Positions 1-22,456 of a DNA stretch of 64,000 nt are shown one piece after another. Numbering within the stretch: the stretch's first letter is position 1; the number at the start of each line of letters is the position of its first letter. Position numbers and translations under genes: made by a program. The notes below the pieces were generated by a model. The model was not told the origin of the DNA, did not search any database, and saw nothing but the letters and a program-made list of their open reading frames with translations. This DNA is from Elysia crispata (lineage: Eukaryota > Mollusca > Gastropoda > Plakobranchidae). The stretch spans positions 1,436,788 through 1,500,787 of the forward strand of contig JAWDGP010003892.1 of the NCBI GenBank assembly GCA_033675545.1, read 5' to 3'.

Positions 1-555
1 ATTAAACAGTGAAAGAAAATATTTTATGTTTTTTTCGTTTTTGTTTTTGTTTTTTTCTGAGGGTGTGGCATTATCAGTGAAAACATATAATTTAGTAACA
101 TTATATCTCAACAAAATTTCTTTGTCAATTTTAAATCCTTTTTTTTAAAAGCCAAAGATGATGTGTAAGATTTCCTTATGCCTTTTTCATTACTTTATTA
201 TTTTGATAGAATCTTATGTCATGCAACATTTATTTCTTTTTAAATTAGAGTCCAGAATATTATAAAGAGTTTAAAGTTTAGATTATTGTAGACAAAACAT
301 TTCAATACACTATTTTAATGCTTTTGCTCTGTAATCAAATTTTTAAGCCATATTTTGTATCAAGTAGGAATGTGATCATAGTAGATATAAGGTTTTGGAC
401 TTTTGGATAAAAGAAATGAGTTTTGATGTAACTTTCTTAGGGTGATTTTGAGGATATCTTTCACAGATGAAAAAAAAAGTGATGAAACTATGTAACATTT
501 TGTGTTACTTTTTTATTCTTTTAGAAATTAGCTGTAAACAAAATTTTCTCTCCAG

Positions 556-8036
<7,481 letters not shown>

Positions 8037-8216
8037 ATTGTGGTAAAATTTAAATCTTTTTTATAAAACTGAAGAAGCTGAGTGCCAAGCTTTATCATAA
8101 TCAATGTATGATCTTAAAAATGTCATGCTGAAAAGGGTTTTTCTTTTTCTTTTATTTGCTATTATTTAGAGGTGTAGACCTTTTTTATAATTGGCAATGA
8201 AAATGTACATCAACAA

Positions 8217-8222
8217 AATAAA
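8217..8222 (+). terminator. Candidate poly(A) signal of the MOV10-like gene
   Basis: AATAAA about 180 bases after the helicase stop codon, the first well-placed hexamer that does not overlap the stop codon. Another lies near 8451. Which one is used cannot be told from sequence alone. Confidence 0.4.
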
Positions 8223-9500
8223 AACGTATTACCAAAAATGAAAAAATTAATAAAGATTTATCTTGTTTGTGATTCAACAAATAATTTTATCAACAAAAAG
8301 GAAATACGTTTGCAAGGAAATGATAGACGCATTTCAAGCTCTCTTAAGTTTATGTCATAAAATGATATTGTTCTAAATCAATGCATAATCCATTTTTAAT
8401 CTTGCCCATGTATGTTTGTAACATAATATTCACCTTTGTCTGATTGCTTTGAAATAAATTGTGAGGCAGAACACAATCTCCTGGAAGTGATTCATCACTC
8501 TCTGTTAAACAATGTTGATTTTATTGAACCATTGATAAACATACTGTTTTTAATGATATTTTCAGCAATTTCTGTTGTGAAACTTGTTTTTCATGCTTGC
8601 TTTGATATGGGCCAATGACCTGTTTGGAATTGCTGTTAAGCTAATGACTTCATTTTAAACTGTAGTGATCAGGGAGAGTATTTTACTCTTGGTTTGTGTA
8701 ATGAGGATATCAAATCATAAAAGAATCAAAATCAAAATCAAAATATTAAAATATTATCAGTAGTTTATCCTTTTGTTTGATCATGATGCAAGGCTAATAA
8801 GATGATTCATGAAAGCAGAAAAATGTATGTGTTACTCGCTATTATTTTAATATCATTGGTGTTGTTAGATCTTATTATCTCATTTTGAAATCAGTAGTTT
8901 ATTTTGGTTTTTTTTCTTTACATATTTACCCTAGTTAAGAGTTGGAGGAAAGTGAACTAAGAAAGAGGAAACAACAGGTCAGAACTGCAATAAAAGAATA
9001 ATAATTTAAAAAAAAGCAAAGTACCCTGATTATACAGCTTGATAAAGATTCACATTATATGATAAAGAAATTTATCACATGTACTTCAAAGGGAAATGCT
9101 TTATCTGATTTCCGTAAACTTACTCTCAAAAGTTTTCACTAGCTCTAAACCTTTAGACAACAATTGCTACTATTTTCTGCTTTTTAACAGATTTTTTTTG
9201 TGAATAAAAATAGGACACCATTGCTATTTTTGGTTTATGTAATCCCATTAGTTCAGCTTGATTATCTATGTTAAAGGCCCTGGAGGGATACGTTTTTCTT
9301 TAATTTGACTAGGAAAATATGTAAGAGATTAATAGACGTCAACTCCTCCTGGGTTTATCCAAAAGAAGATTTAAAACCTGCCAGATGACATCTGGCAATC
9401 AAACAATAAATTGAACAATCAAGCTTAAAATCATGTCATTGAGATGGCTTTCACGCTTTAATTCTTCCTATATATCCATACCAATCCCTTGTTTTGTATA

Positions 9501-10031
9501 CAGTGGAATCCATATTTAACAATCCCTCGAATAGCGACAACCATTGCTATAACGACATATCTGAAAATCCCCATTTTTTCCTTTATTTAAGCCATTGAAT
9601 TTATTTCTGCAATAACGAGTATCGACACCACTTCCCCCCAGCAATAACAACAACTAGATTTGAGGGTACAAAGGTAAGAAAGCATTTTTCATAGGAAAAA
9701 AATCTCAAGCCATACAGTACAAATGAACAAGCGATGCAGGCTTTTGTGCCATTTCTCCACATAATTCCCTCCCGTTAGAGCGTAGTCTAGGCCAAGTATC
9801 AGTAGCACCAGAGTGCCACCAAAGCTCTGGTATCACACTGGTTGTCCAGCGAGCTGCACCTGGTACACAAGATCTATGCATCTCACTAACAGCAAAGATT
9901 TTTTGCAAACCATTTATCTCCCATTCATCACAATAAATTCTTCTTTATTCCCTTTTGCGGGAATAATGGCAACCCTTACTATAACGATACTTTATGAAAA
10001 GATCAAGAGTTGTTATTCGGGAGTTCCACTG
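9501..10031. mobile_element. TA-flanked MITE, pogo/Tigger-like (531 bp)
   Basis: Begins CAGTGGAATCC and ends GGAGTTCCACTG as an imperfect terminal inverted repeat (the inner parts AACAATCCCTCGAATA and TATTCGGGAGT also pair). It is flanked on both sides by TA (9499-9500 and 10032-10033), the target duplication of the Tc1/mariner/pogo superfamily. The centre has no transposase frame, so it is non-autonomous. Termini and TA are seen directly; the Tigger/pogo assignment rests on the CAGTGGAA end and is inference. Confidence 0.75.
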
Positions 10032-11553
10032 TAAATAGAATAAGATCATGCACTGTGCACACAAGACTGGCACAACAAGGGCCAAGATCTGCACTTAAGC
10101 ACTATTTATCTCTCTTGAGCAAAAAGTGTATCAAAATGGAGTGAGAATAATGGACGATAGTGGTTTTATTAGATGATGTTTAATTGATAGCAGATCCTCA
10201 ACTTACAATGTGCTCTTCATGTTTCTTCTAATTCCTCTAAACAATTAACAGAAAAATAAGTAACATCATATGCAAAATTCATGTACAGATTATGCTGATT
10301 TTTGCCTGCTGTTAGATTACCTCAGGTACACGGAAAATCCAAAAAAGACCTAATATTTTATGAAAGTTAATATTATTTATCAACAAATGCATGAAAATTC
10401 CTAAATCCCAAAAGTTACCAAGAGCAACATTAAGTTAGGGAAACATGTCTATTTCCAAAGAATATATGGGGACATCAATAATCCACTACTGGTTAAAGAA
10501 AAATTTAATTCTAGTGCGTTGATTTACAAAACAGCACTTAAGGTAAAAGCTTCCTTCAGAGATAGGTGACACTTTCACTAAATCCCCTGACTGGCTTAAT
10601 AGGGTTCACAGGAGTTGAGTGATTGTTAAATCAGAATGAGATGAAGCAGATACTCTATAAATCATCACATGCACAATAGTGGTTAAGTTAAATGTTACTT
10701 CATACTCTTAAACTGCAAATACAGTGGATCCTTCGAATTAACATGCAGTTGTTGTCTGGTTAACATGACCTGTGGCACGCATTTATATTACATGTTGGGA
10801 CTAGACACACCTTAATGGTGGACTTATTTAAAAAACTTTTTTTCAAATCAATGCCGATTCTAAGTGCTGGCTTAAAAAGGAACGTTTCGATCAAAGGTGA
10901 TATTGGATTCACATATTATTTCAACTAGAGTATAGTAATGAGAACTTCGTGACCTCATCGATGAAGTTTGTAGTTCAAGAAAAATGTATAACTTATGTTT
11001 GGCCCAATTTACAAACACGTGAAACAAATTTTAGGGAACCTCTATCCCCAAAAGCAGATAATATAGCCTGTACACTGAGAGACACAGAGTTGCCAAGAGA
11101 AAACTAGAAACTTTTTTTTAACATGAAGTAGTCGACATACGAGAAAGCGTCATGAGAACCACTGTGGCTCCAAGGGATATAAAGGTTGCTGTAAATAAGA
11201 CCTGCGGGTACTTTTCAAAAGCTATTATCTATTTAAAAAATCGTCATATCTTAGCCATGAAAATGTATTTAGATAATTTGAAGTTGACCATGATAAAATT
11301 TATCCTTTCCATCTAATTCACCTTCCAAACAATTTTGAAAGAGAGAACTAGGTTTAAAATTTGTAGATCTAAGATTCTCTCTGCAGTGTATGTGAGAAAT
11401 ACATGGCCAAAATAAGAACAGCCTTTGCGTTAGGCTAACTTGGACATCAACTTTTTGGGCTTGGCTTTAATGATTATGCAATCCCAGCTGAACTCTAATG
11501 CAGCAAGTTTTTATTTGTTTCATTATAGAAACGTTGATTCACATGTAAAAAAC

Positions 11554-11650
11554 TATAAAGCAGTCACAAACTAGATCTCAAATAAGACAATATAATTGTT
11601 TTTCTTTAGTTCAATGTCTTACTTGAGATCTAGTTGGTGACTGCTTTATA
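11554..11650. repeat. Near-perfect inverted repeat (36-bp arms, 25-nt loop)
   Basis: The arms 11554-11589 and 11615-11650 are reverse complements with only two mismatches. The left arm starts TATAAAGCAGTCAC and ends AAATAAGACA. No target duplication or larger element is obvious around it. It could be a small fold-back element, a miRNA-precursor-like hairpin, or a chance palindrome fixed after an inverted duplication. Confidence 0.8.
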
Positions 11651-14600
11651 TTTTTTTTTTACTTTTCTGAAATGTCTTCAGTCACCCTTGCATCTTCACA
11701 GATCCTGGAACTTAAGCTATATGTAGTGTTTCAAGAGTTGTGATCTAGCTTGTATAGTTTTATTTGATTCACATACATTGGCATATCTCATTCCTCTTTT
11801 CCAACCAAACAGTTAATAAAACTAACGTAATGAAGTCGAAATATGGCCATATATCATTCAAACTATAATATAACTGATACTTAACAGTCCTCAAAATAAA
11901 ATTTATAAGCTATACATTAAATTCCATACAATTGTATCTTAGCAATCATGTATGAATTGTTCGGATTTTTTTTTCTATCCTATTGTACATTAAGATCTGA
12001 AAAAGTTAAAACCACTGCCCAAAATGTTTCATCCATTATGTCCACAACTCGTCTTGCGATGCTTTCTGAAGAATTATGAATTAACAGACAATAAGTGAAA
12101 ACAATACCAATACATAAGAAAACAAAAATGCCCAATTTTTCATAACAAAGTTTAATTCTTTTATAAAACAAAAAGAACAAGCCAACTTGATTATAAAAAT
12201 AACAAATAATTCTATGTTTACTGATTAGTGTTCAATATCAGCAAACATTAGTTCATGTTAAGGCTTTCTCAAACAAATTGAAATACCTAAGGGTAGGAAA
12301 ACGAGAAAATCAAATTGGGAATACAAATCGCCGCATGAAAGACATTAGATGTGTTTATACTGAGGCAACAATCTTTTTTTTTAAACAGTCTCTTGAGTGT
12401 TGCAGTGAATTGACTGGCACTTGTTTCATGTCGATTTGTCCTCCCTAACCAGTATAAAAAATGTATCATATATCCAATACAAAGAAAATGATACGGAGAT
12501 AAAAGTCAGCCAGCCAATCTAAAGTTTCAATGTCAATAACCATGCAGACAAATTATCAATGCAAAAATATGCAAGTTCTTCGATTATATTGTTGGAAACA
12601 AATATATAGCTTTCAATCTCCAATAATAACTTATAGTCTCCAATTTCTATTCAAATTCTTATTCAATTCATATTTTTCATTTGACATTTTCCAACACTTT
12701 ATAAGTTTGAATTACCAGTATATAACATGTTCATGACTAAAATAAAACAAAATTTTTCTTTTAAGTCCCATGAAGTCCAGGCTTGAGCTATAATTGCATG
12801 CATATCCAATTCCTTTTCTGAATTGTTTCAGTGTGTTTTTCAGGGCAGCTTTCAGAGAATTGCACATGCAGAATATTAGAAAAAGTTTAAACATAAAGCA
12901 CCTTAGATAGTGAAATAAATTTTGAGCACCATTTAAATTTCATTATTTTGAGGCCAAAATAAAGTTGGTGGAAAAAGCAAGCATTGTTAAGAAGGGGACA
13001 TAATACCTCTCAATATTTTTAGATAGATAGATATATATATATATATATATAAGTAGGTTTTACAAACTTTTACATTTTAATTTGTTTCTCACAATTCTCT
13101 TGTATATATTTCAATATCAGGAACTTTAACTGTATGATTTGCCTTGCCTGTATGATTAGGATGTGGAAGATCATTTTGTTGTCTAGCATTATCTTGTCAT
13201 CATAGATATATTCAATTCAAAAGATTTTTAGAGCATTTGATGAAAATTATCACTTTAGCAGTCCATACAAACTGATTTGAAAAACTGAATTTTGTACAAC
13301 TATAAATGGAAATAAAAAAAAAAGTTAACTATTTGATTTAACATAGTTAAAATAATATAATGCAATGTATGAAAATGATTGAAACCAAAAAGTTTGCCTT
13401 ATAATTCTAAATAAAAGAAATATTATATAGCTGTTAAAGAAGATTAAAAAAGTAAATCTTCTGGGACCAAAAAAAAAAACAAATGGTAAATTTTGCAGAG
13501 ACATTGACCATGGAATCACTGGGTATTGAGGCAAGCTATTGTACACGTTTTGCAGAAAAAAAATGATCAGCTGATAATGTTACGAAATAGATATAAAGAA
13601 AAAAAATTCTCTTTTTAATTATAGCAAGAAATTAACGTTTGACTGTTTGGTATTATGGTTCCTGTGTAATGATTTGAGCCACAAAAAGATAGCTGGAAAA
13701 GAGCATTTCCTTGCATTTGTATGGAACCTTCAACAGCAGGCTAGGAAGTAAATGAAACATGCCAATCAGATCTTTTTTCATTTAGAAAATATCCACACAA
13801 TGGTATATATCTTGGTTTGCTTTTCTGTCTTGTTGGAAATCATTTTTAAGTTCTTTTATTTGCTAATTGAAAAGAAAACTATAATGCATATCCACATTGA
13901 TTTTTTATTAAATTCTACTCTGGAAATATTCTAAAGTAACGTTCCATCTGTATTATCAGATGGAATCAGGCATAACAAGCCTCTATCATGGTTTTCATTA
14001 TGCTTGTGAAATATTACTTTATACCTAAAATGTACAACGAGAGAACTGCAGTGTAAATCCAGGAGTAGCACTAACAATGTTTTTTACTTCTCATACTTTC
14101 TAGCTTTCACTTTTGTGGCGTAATTAATGTGAATGATTAAAAAAATAAGAAAAAAACGCCCATAGAGATATTTTCTAAGATTGTGAATGATAAACTTTGG
14201 TTTCGTATCACTTTCACTTTGAAAGCATTTCAACTGGTCTAGAGACATTTTGAAAGACCTGGAGATGGGACTCTTAAAGATCAAGCAATTATTTACAGTC
14301 AGAGGTGAGCCAAAAAGGCCTCATTGTTATATCTGCAAACAAAGCAAATGTTAAACACATGATGGTTTTACAAAGAGGATGAATAAATAAAGAGTATATT
14401 CCCCATGTTACTCCAATCATTTCTCTAAAAAGAATATTCAAATCTGATTTCTCTGTCTGCTCCATAGAATTTTGCAACCAGCACAATGACGAATTGATAA
14501 ACAAGTGTAATTATTCAATATTGTGAAGCAGGAAGCTGAAAACATGTAATCAATGAAGATGATGTCCTTGATGCAAAATATTTATTTATAAAAAAAAAAA

Positions 14601-15389
14601 AAAAACTTTATAGAGTGCCTCTGATTTTCTATCTCTTTTGCTGCTACACAATTTAGCATTCTTTGAATTAAGGGTAACCATAAATAACAATCACTGCCGT
14701 CAGTTTTCCCCTGTATGACAAAGAAAATAATATGTAAGTGATAATTGCAGGATGCATGGTATATATCTATAACATTTTGCAATTGTTGCATGGGAAACTC
14801 AATATGTTCACATATCACATAAATCTTTTTGTTGCAGGACTAGCTGAGTGTAATTGAAATAAAAATTTTAAAAACCCTTTTCCTTTTGTTAAAAAACAAA
14901 AATGGGCCGCAAGAGTTTGTTGCATTTATTTTGCATAATCTTGATTAAAATACTGACACAGAAAAAAATTTTAAAACCCCTGACTGGTCATATCTTGGCA
15001 CTGTTCACAGATCATGTAGACACATATCAGCAGATGGGCCAGTTCTGAACCATATAGAACCTTCTTTATAATTGACATTAAGAGCATCTGATCATGTTGG
15101 AACTTTTTGAACCATGTGATCAGATGTGAGCCACTTTCATGCAATTCCTGTTACAAGGCTCCCAGTTTGGGGCCATGTCAAATATCTGATGAGATCAACC
15201 TTTCTGAAATGTGAGTATAACCTTTGATGTTTAAACTTTTCTGAAGAAGCAGGTTTAATTAATTAAAAAAAGAATATATGCAACACAAAAATTTTCCTAA
15301 AATGAGAAAGAACTATTAGTTATGCCAGTCAAGAATGCATTTTGATTGTTTGTATCAAGAAAGCATGTCTGGGGTTTAATAAATATGTA

Positions 15390-15395
15390 TTTATT
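15390..15395 (-). terminator. Candidate poly(A) signal of the ARMC10-like gene
   Basis: TTTATT on the + strand reads AATAAA on the - strand, about 175 bases past the stop codon at 15569-15571. Use is inferred from position only. Confidence 0.4.
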
Positions 15396-15568
15396 GTTAC
15401 TGTTCCACTTCACTTCTAAAAGAAAAGGAAGGGCATGATCAAACATATTTTGTTTTACTTCCTATAAAAATTTTAATCTGGCACTTGTGGGTTTTACGTC
15501 AATATATTCTCAATACATCAAAATCAAATTCTCAGACAGTAAACTGCATGATTGCTAGCAAATTTTTC

Positions 15569-18500
15569 TCAGCCTGAATCTGATATATACTTGTACAGCC
15601 TGGAAGCCTGGTAGGTGATGTCTTCGTTATCATTCTTGGTCAGGTAGAATACTTTGCTTTTCAAGATTGGCATGCGTTCTGCATCATTGAGAAACATAAA
15701 AATGGTTTCAAATGACTCAGAACTATGACCAGTCGGAAGCGCCTCAGATCCTAACTTCTTTTCCCGCATGGTTGTGAAAATGTTTGCTAGCATGGTTGCA
15801 GCACGAAGAATCACATCATTTTGTGCAGGAGGAGCCAGGAGAGCCATGAGACAAAACGGAGCCTGAAAAATAAAAATAAAATCTGCAACAACCATTACAG
15901 TTAGCTGCTACTATTCGAAGTTCCATACATTAATATTTAGCCAGGTGCGAAGGGTTAAAGCCAAGGAATTTTGGGCCTCTATATACATATATGTAGAAAT
16001 GCACTTAACTTACAAAAATGCATTTCTATTTAATGATTAGATATCTATTGAGCCTGTTTTTATAGGTCTGAAAAAAAAATGTTTAAAAATCATTGTTCTT
16101 GATTTATTTTTGACAATGCTACCAATTGAGCTTTTGAAAATATATATATATTTTTTTTTTTAAATCATAGAATAAATGGATAAATATACAATAGTGTATC
16201 ATGGAAACTCCATGCCATGAAAAATAAAGGTTTAAAGTAAGCTTCATGGTTTAGGTTATTTGTTTCTGCGCACTTTATTTTAAGCCTAGAAATTCTAACA
16301 GGAGAATTAGATTTTTTTTTCCTTGTCTCTCAATTATGTTCAGCAATTAAAAGGAAATTAAAGCCAGAGACCAATTAATAAATGTGAAGCTTTTCAAAAA
16401 CATTTCTGTTTTCCAGCCCAGGCATCACTGGTCGGGTGTAAAAATGAAAACAGCTTGTGGACATCTTTCAGAGCTCTTTAAAAACAACCCAAAGACCTCT
16501 TCCCAAAACAATCCCACTGGCAATAGTTTTCAAGCATCTGATCACCACCATTATTTACCCCAATACCTTTGAGGATGAAAATACCTTTGACTAGGCAAAG
16601 ACAATAAATAAAAGCATGAAAATAAGGGAGATATGAAAAAATATATGAATAGTAATCAAATTGTCTTAAAAAATTTATCAGCAAATAGTGATGTGACAGA
16701 AGTTGTCTATCTATGAAAAGATAGAAAGTGAAAAATACTTTTACCAAAACATTATCAGTGATAGTAAAAGATCTTGAACACTTCATGTATCATCAGCAAG
16801 TTTACAATCATAAGAAAGAGTCTATAATTAAAAATTCCCCTTTTACATTTCTCTAACACAATATGTATCTTTCAGCCCAGTCCTCACCTTGCTGGCCAAA
16901 ATGTGAGGCACAATTTCTTCATCTAGGGAGAGGTTTATCAACACTTTCAAGCTCTGGACCTTGGCCATGTTGGAGCCAGAATCGAGCAGCGCCAAAAGTG
17001 TGGGTATTGCCCTAATATAGTATGCATGATAAGTGGGCTCCACAGACAAGTTTATCAGGGGTCGCAGAGTGTTTAAAATGAGCGACTCTGGCGGAGTGTC
17101 TAGGACTAGTAGATTTATCAGAGAAGGAATACTCTCCTGGAAGTAAATGTGATGACAGAAAAAGTTAGAGTTGAAATCAACATAAGACCAAAAAAAAAAA
17201 CCCATTGTCCAAAAGAGATAAGATTTTTGAGGGATGCTGAATAATAAATTCTTTGCAAGAGCATGCCTTCATTTGAACTACATCTTTTTCAAAGGTAAAG
17301 AATCTTCAAAATGAAATATTCAGACTAAAAAACTCACAGAGGTGCCTCCTATGTGAGAGGTATTAAACAAAAAAAAAAAAACAGGACATGTATGCATATT
17401 AATCATACTAGATGGTTACAAAATAACAATAAAAATAATTTGATTATTTGGTCTAAATTTTTAACAGGTTAAATTTTTGTCTCTTTTGCACTTAATAAGA
17501 AAATGAAAATCTTTGTGCGCTCAATCTGAATTTTATATCTAAAAATTGGGATTGCAATGCAAGTTTTTCTCTTTTTGTTAAAACAACATATCATCCATTT
17601 AGATTTTACACTTCGTATAATTTCCCTCTGACAATCGTTACAAGAGAAAAAAGAAGACTAGGCTATTAATCATGATAAAAAAATCACAGCTTCTTTCAAA
17701 GTTATGAAAAATTTACCAAATTACAAAAAAAAAGTGTTAAATTTTTTTTTTATCTTCCTAAGATGCTACATTTTTCTGGACATAAGGCAAGCAAAAGTGA
17801 AATGTTCTTAATTTAAAAAATAAAAAGAAAAGAAAAAACTTGCATAAGGCATTAACCTCAAGTTTAGGGTGTGCTTTTGGATCCATGCTCAAATTAGTCA
17901 GGACTTGACAGATGGAGGTCAGGAGAGCTTCTGAACCTGTCTCACCACAGACAACAGCCTCACAGTTTGTCTTCAGCTGGTACACAATTTCTTCAGGGCA
18001 GCCACTATCCCTGATATTTCTCTATTTCATGGAAGGAAAAAAAATTAGAGTGCATCAAAAATATCACTCAGAATAATGGAATTTGTTTTGAAAGATACAT
18101 TCATTCTCTATCTTCATTATATGAGCTACAGAGAAAAACAAATTAAAAAAAAAATTCTTTTAAATATCAAACAGTGTGTGGTGTTGGCTTGGCTATCATG
18201 ATAAACTTGTTCTTTAACATGAATATACCCTTTTTCATCAACTCTACCTTGTTGGGCATCAAAGATTACATCTTCACACCTAAAAAACATTGGGTTCTAG
18301 AGACATATATGTTAGTATAGCTTTGAATGACAAATGGAGAATATAATGTACAAATCATAGCTTGGGATTCCTGGTGAGAGAGTTGGATCCGAATACCTAT
18401 CCAAGTCTTTTTTTCTGCAGGTTTTGCAATCACATTGCAACAACTCATTGCCTTTAAGGCTAAATAAAAGTAGAGTCAAACAGTGCTGTATGCTTGAGTG

Positions 18501-21211
18501 GTGACACTAGAAGGATTTATCCCTAAAGAAGGTGCAGATTCAGAAACTAAAATAAATTTAACATCTGGCTCAACTGAGAGAAAAAGGTGTTTAAAAAAGC
18601 TTGAAGTATCCATCCTGATACAACATCTAATTCTGCTTACTTATCGTTCATTTTCGTTTTATCTTAATATTCAGGATTTATTACTTTACCCCACCATTAC
18701 TTGGAAAGAACTCAATTTTGATTGTGCTTTCCCTCTTTTTCACCAAAAATTCCTCCTCATAAAGAGCTAATTTTTTTCTAATTCACCTATGAAAATAACT
18801 ACTCTAGACGTAGGAGGTAATTCTGAGCATTTAATATTTCAGTCCAAGAATGCTCATTTAGATTGAAAAAGAAGCCCATAAAAGAATATGAACATTTAGA
18901 CTAATCTCCATTATGACACACCAATTACAAAATGATTTTATCTCCTTACTTCCCACCTGTAGTTTGAACATGTCACATATGGTTAGACAAAAAGCATTGG
19001 TAGCTACTTACAGTATTCTGGTTAAAAGCCGCAATGCGCACAATGCTGTTAAGCACAGTTGCTTGAAGCTCAGGCATATTTTTGCGTAGAAGATAAACAA
19101 GCAAATCAATGTCTTCCTTGGTGACACTCATGGGTGTGCTCTGACACTTGCTCAAGACCTCTGTGACATCAGCCAAGTTCAGCTCTTGCTCAGCTTGTGA
19201 TGGAGTTTGGGCTTCTCCCACGGCAGCATCTACAGGGACTGCTTCCAAATCAGCCCTCAGCACAGCATCAGTGATGGCATGGCTCTCAAGCTTTGCTTGG
19301 ATAGCTGGATCGTCAATATGCTCTTGCGCCTGTTCATCTTTAGATTCTTCATCTCCAGCTACAACAAACTCTTCCACTACTGGGGTGACATCGTTGGATG
19401 AGTCCTTTCCTTCAAGGGTTACAGTATCATTTCCAACAGAGCCGGTTTTGTACATAACCGTCGACTCATCCTCTGTCATAGAGATCTCTATCACCTTCTG
19501 ATCACTCTTGGTCTTCTCGTCTTCCTCATCCTTGTTCAGCTTTGAAGAATCTTCCAGGTGAGTCATTCCAAAATTTTCATCTGCTGATGTGTAGAATGAA
19601 GAGCCTGATTTTTCAATGTTGCTGCGTTCTGCTTCTTCCACAATAACCATACTTGTTTCAAGAGATGACTCCAAACCAAGTCTATCCCCAGCAGACTTAT
19701 ACACTGGGCCTTTAGCAGAGGCATTTGCATCTTCCACATCCTCTTTCTCTTCCTCATCTTCCTCCATCTCTGCCATCCTATCATCATCAACAACATCATA
19801 AGAACTCTCATCACTGCTTTTGTCAGACTTTCTCACAGTATTGCCACCTTCTGGTGGAGCAACTTCATGGGCATTATCAACTACAATGAAACTTGTTTGG
19901 TTTTGACCATCATCACCACCTTGATTGCCAAAAGTTCTAGCAGCTGCACTTTTCTCTTGAAATGCAGCTTCAGTTTGCTTTTGCTCAACATTGTCCTGCA
20001 AATTACAGAAAGTAGCTTTGAAATAATGGACACAAACTATGAAATTCACAAGATGGAACACAGTCATAGATAAAATCAAAAGCATTTAAAATATTCAAAA
20101 CAGCAAAACATGTTCATAAGCTCACAAAAAAATCTGTCACATTGAACACTGAATTCATTATATTTGTTAACTTTACACATGAAAGAATATCAATTATGCA
20201 GGAAGTTGAGGATGATTATTGATATAAACACATGCTTTGTTCAAGAAAAGAAAAACTGATGAATCAAAACATGTTCATATTAAATACTGCAGTCATAACA
20301 ATGCTGTAACAGTCAAATCTCAAGATGGAATAAAAGTGAATGCTCTGCTATTTACAGAACATTGCAATATCCTTTCAATGGTTTATATAATTCAGATTTC
20401 GCAGGTACAGAGCAAAATTGTCCTATCTCGAAAGTTTAAATAGGAAATTTTTATGAAGATACAACAAAACTGTCAATACAAAAATAGGAAAAGGATTTAT
20501 GATAGTATTGCATGACAAATGGGAATCCCTCGTTTCAAGAAAAAAATATTTTTTAAACTTTATGACGCGACAAAATTTGTTAATTTACAGCTTCCACAAG
20601 GTAAATCGGGAACTGTTGGTAACACTCAGACCAAATACTATCTTTTTAAGAATACTGCAAAGTTCTATTTCTCACTTTGGCATGATCAATCTCTTACAAA
20701 AAAAAAACAAAACAAAATGACAACAATAAATAAAAATTATTTGATTTTATATCATAATCATTTATTCCTTATTTACTCAAAGAATCCTCATGCTCCATCT
20801 ACATACCTCATACTCATCAGTGGTAACATTTGACTCCTCTTCACAGCTTTCGTGAAGCACATTTTTGCTCTCTTCCAATTTGGTTTGATTTGCTGAAACA
20901 AAGGAAACATGAAAATAAATGTGAATTAATTGGAAAGCTTATTGCATGAAGTAATTTTGTTTAAAATATCACATGTGCATCACAAATTTCATCTACACCT
21001 GACTCCCTTAATTTGAATTCTTAAAATTCAAATAATGCTGTGATCAGAAGAGTTTATATAAGACAATATTTGTCCTTGTAAGTTGTTTGAGCCACATTAG
21101 TAACCATTGCTAATTTAAGCTAATTCATATCAATATTTCTCACTACATCATGTAAAAATGAGTATTGCCTAAATATGTAGGTAATAAGCTATATGTGTCT
21201 GGCCTTGGTTA

Positions 21212-21295
<84 letters not shown>

Positions 21296-22413
21296 AACCT
21301 TGTATTCAATTTGCTGAATGTGGGAGCAGACATTGATTGGTTTAAAATTCCAGCTCTGCTCTCTAGGTCTAGATTCAACATTAACCCACATCTGTTCCAT
21401 AGTGGTAAGAATGTGTTTAAACACCTGACAAACAGTATAAAGGATCCATCTCAACAAATCAATTAAATAAAACAGTGGAAACTTCATAATTCGAATTGTA
21501 CGGGAATTGTAGAGATTTCGAATTACTAAAAAGTGACATAACTGAATCTATGATTCATTGATTGAATGTGTACTGTGCCTGCAATGAGCAACAATTCCCT
21601 TCCCGTGTCCCTTGTTGCTACCAGTATCAGTGTTACTACTAGCACTCCTTTTTAGTGCATCAGCTCCCTCGTCGCCTTGTTAGTTCACTGATCAGCCTTT
21701 CGAGGGCAGTGATTAGCTTTGCTTACTGCTTGAGAGATCCATGTAGTACTTTTGTGATGCCTTATGGAGTGATATCAACTTTGAATTAAGAGAATCAAAC
21801 CAGAAATACTACAAGTCCAATTTTTACAAAGCAAAAGAGAAAAAAAACAACCTTTCCTCTCCCAGGATTAGTTCTAAGAGGAATTCGAATAATTAAACAT
21901 CGATTTTTGAGATTTCCATTGTAAATATTTGCTACTACTAGTCTCAGCTTTATTATTTAACAACCTAAACAGTATTCTGCAAATTTGGATCTCAAACTGC
22001 ATTTCAAGAACCAGCACCAGATTTAATTCCAAATCTATAATCACAATTAGCTGTGCATTATACCATCTATTTCTGTGAGTTAAGGTAGCAGGAAAATGAA
22101 CCAAGAAATGATGACACCATATATATTTTAACAGCTTTTTTTTTTCTTTCAAGTGAAGTTCATAAGGCATTATTACATGAATTCTTGCCAAAAATATTAC
22201 TGAGACCTCTCTAAAAGCTGAACCACATTTGGCTCTCAAAATAGCTTTCCTCTTAAACCATCTGCATGAGCAAAACATTTAAGTCAAAGTTTCCAGATAT
22301 AACACTATCATTGATATAAGCTACTCCAGTAAAGTTAGCTATCAATTAAAGATCTTAATTTAGATTGGCCTGCAAAACTTGCAAATTGATCAAAGTAGTT
22401 GCTACCTCATATC

Positions 22414-22456
<43 letters not shown>

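Larger units (their letters stand above)
8037..15568. other. Convergent intergenic region
   Basis: The MOV10-like gene (+) and the ARMC10-like gene (-) end towards each other here. The region is AT-rich with no open frame longer than about 80 codons that looks like protein. It holds 3' UTR sequence of both genes, one complete MITE (9501-10031), a possible lone MITE end near 10722 and a strong hairpin (11554-11650). Apart from these and an (AT)n run near 13028-13051 I see nothing else. Confidence 0.6.

Noticed and set aside
10722..10745. CAGTGGATCCTTCGAATTAA as the start of another MITE
   Set aside because: No matching inverted end with TA was found within about 1 kb, so it is mentioned only as a possible solo end.
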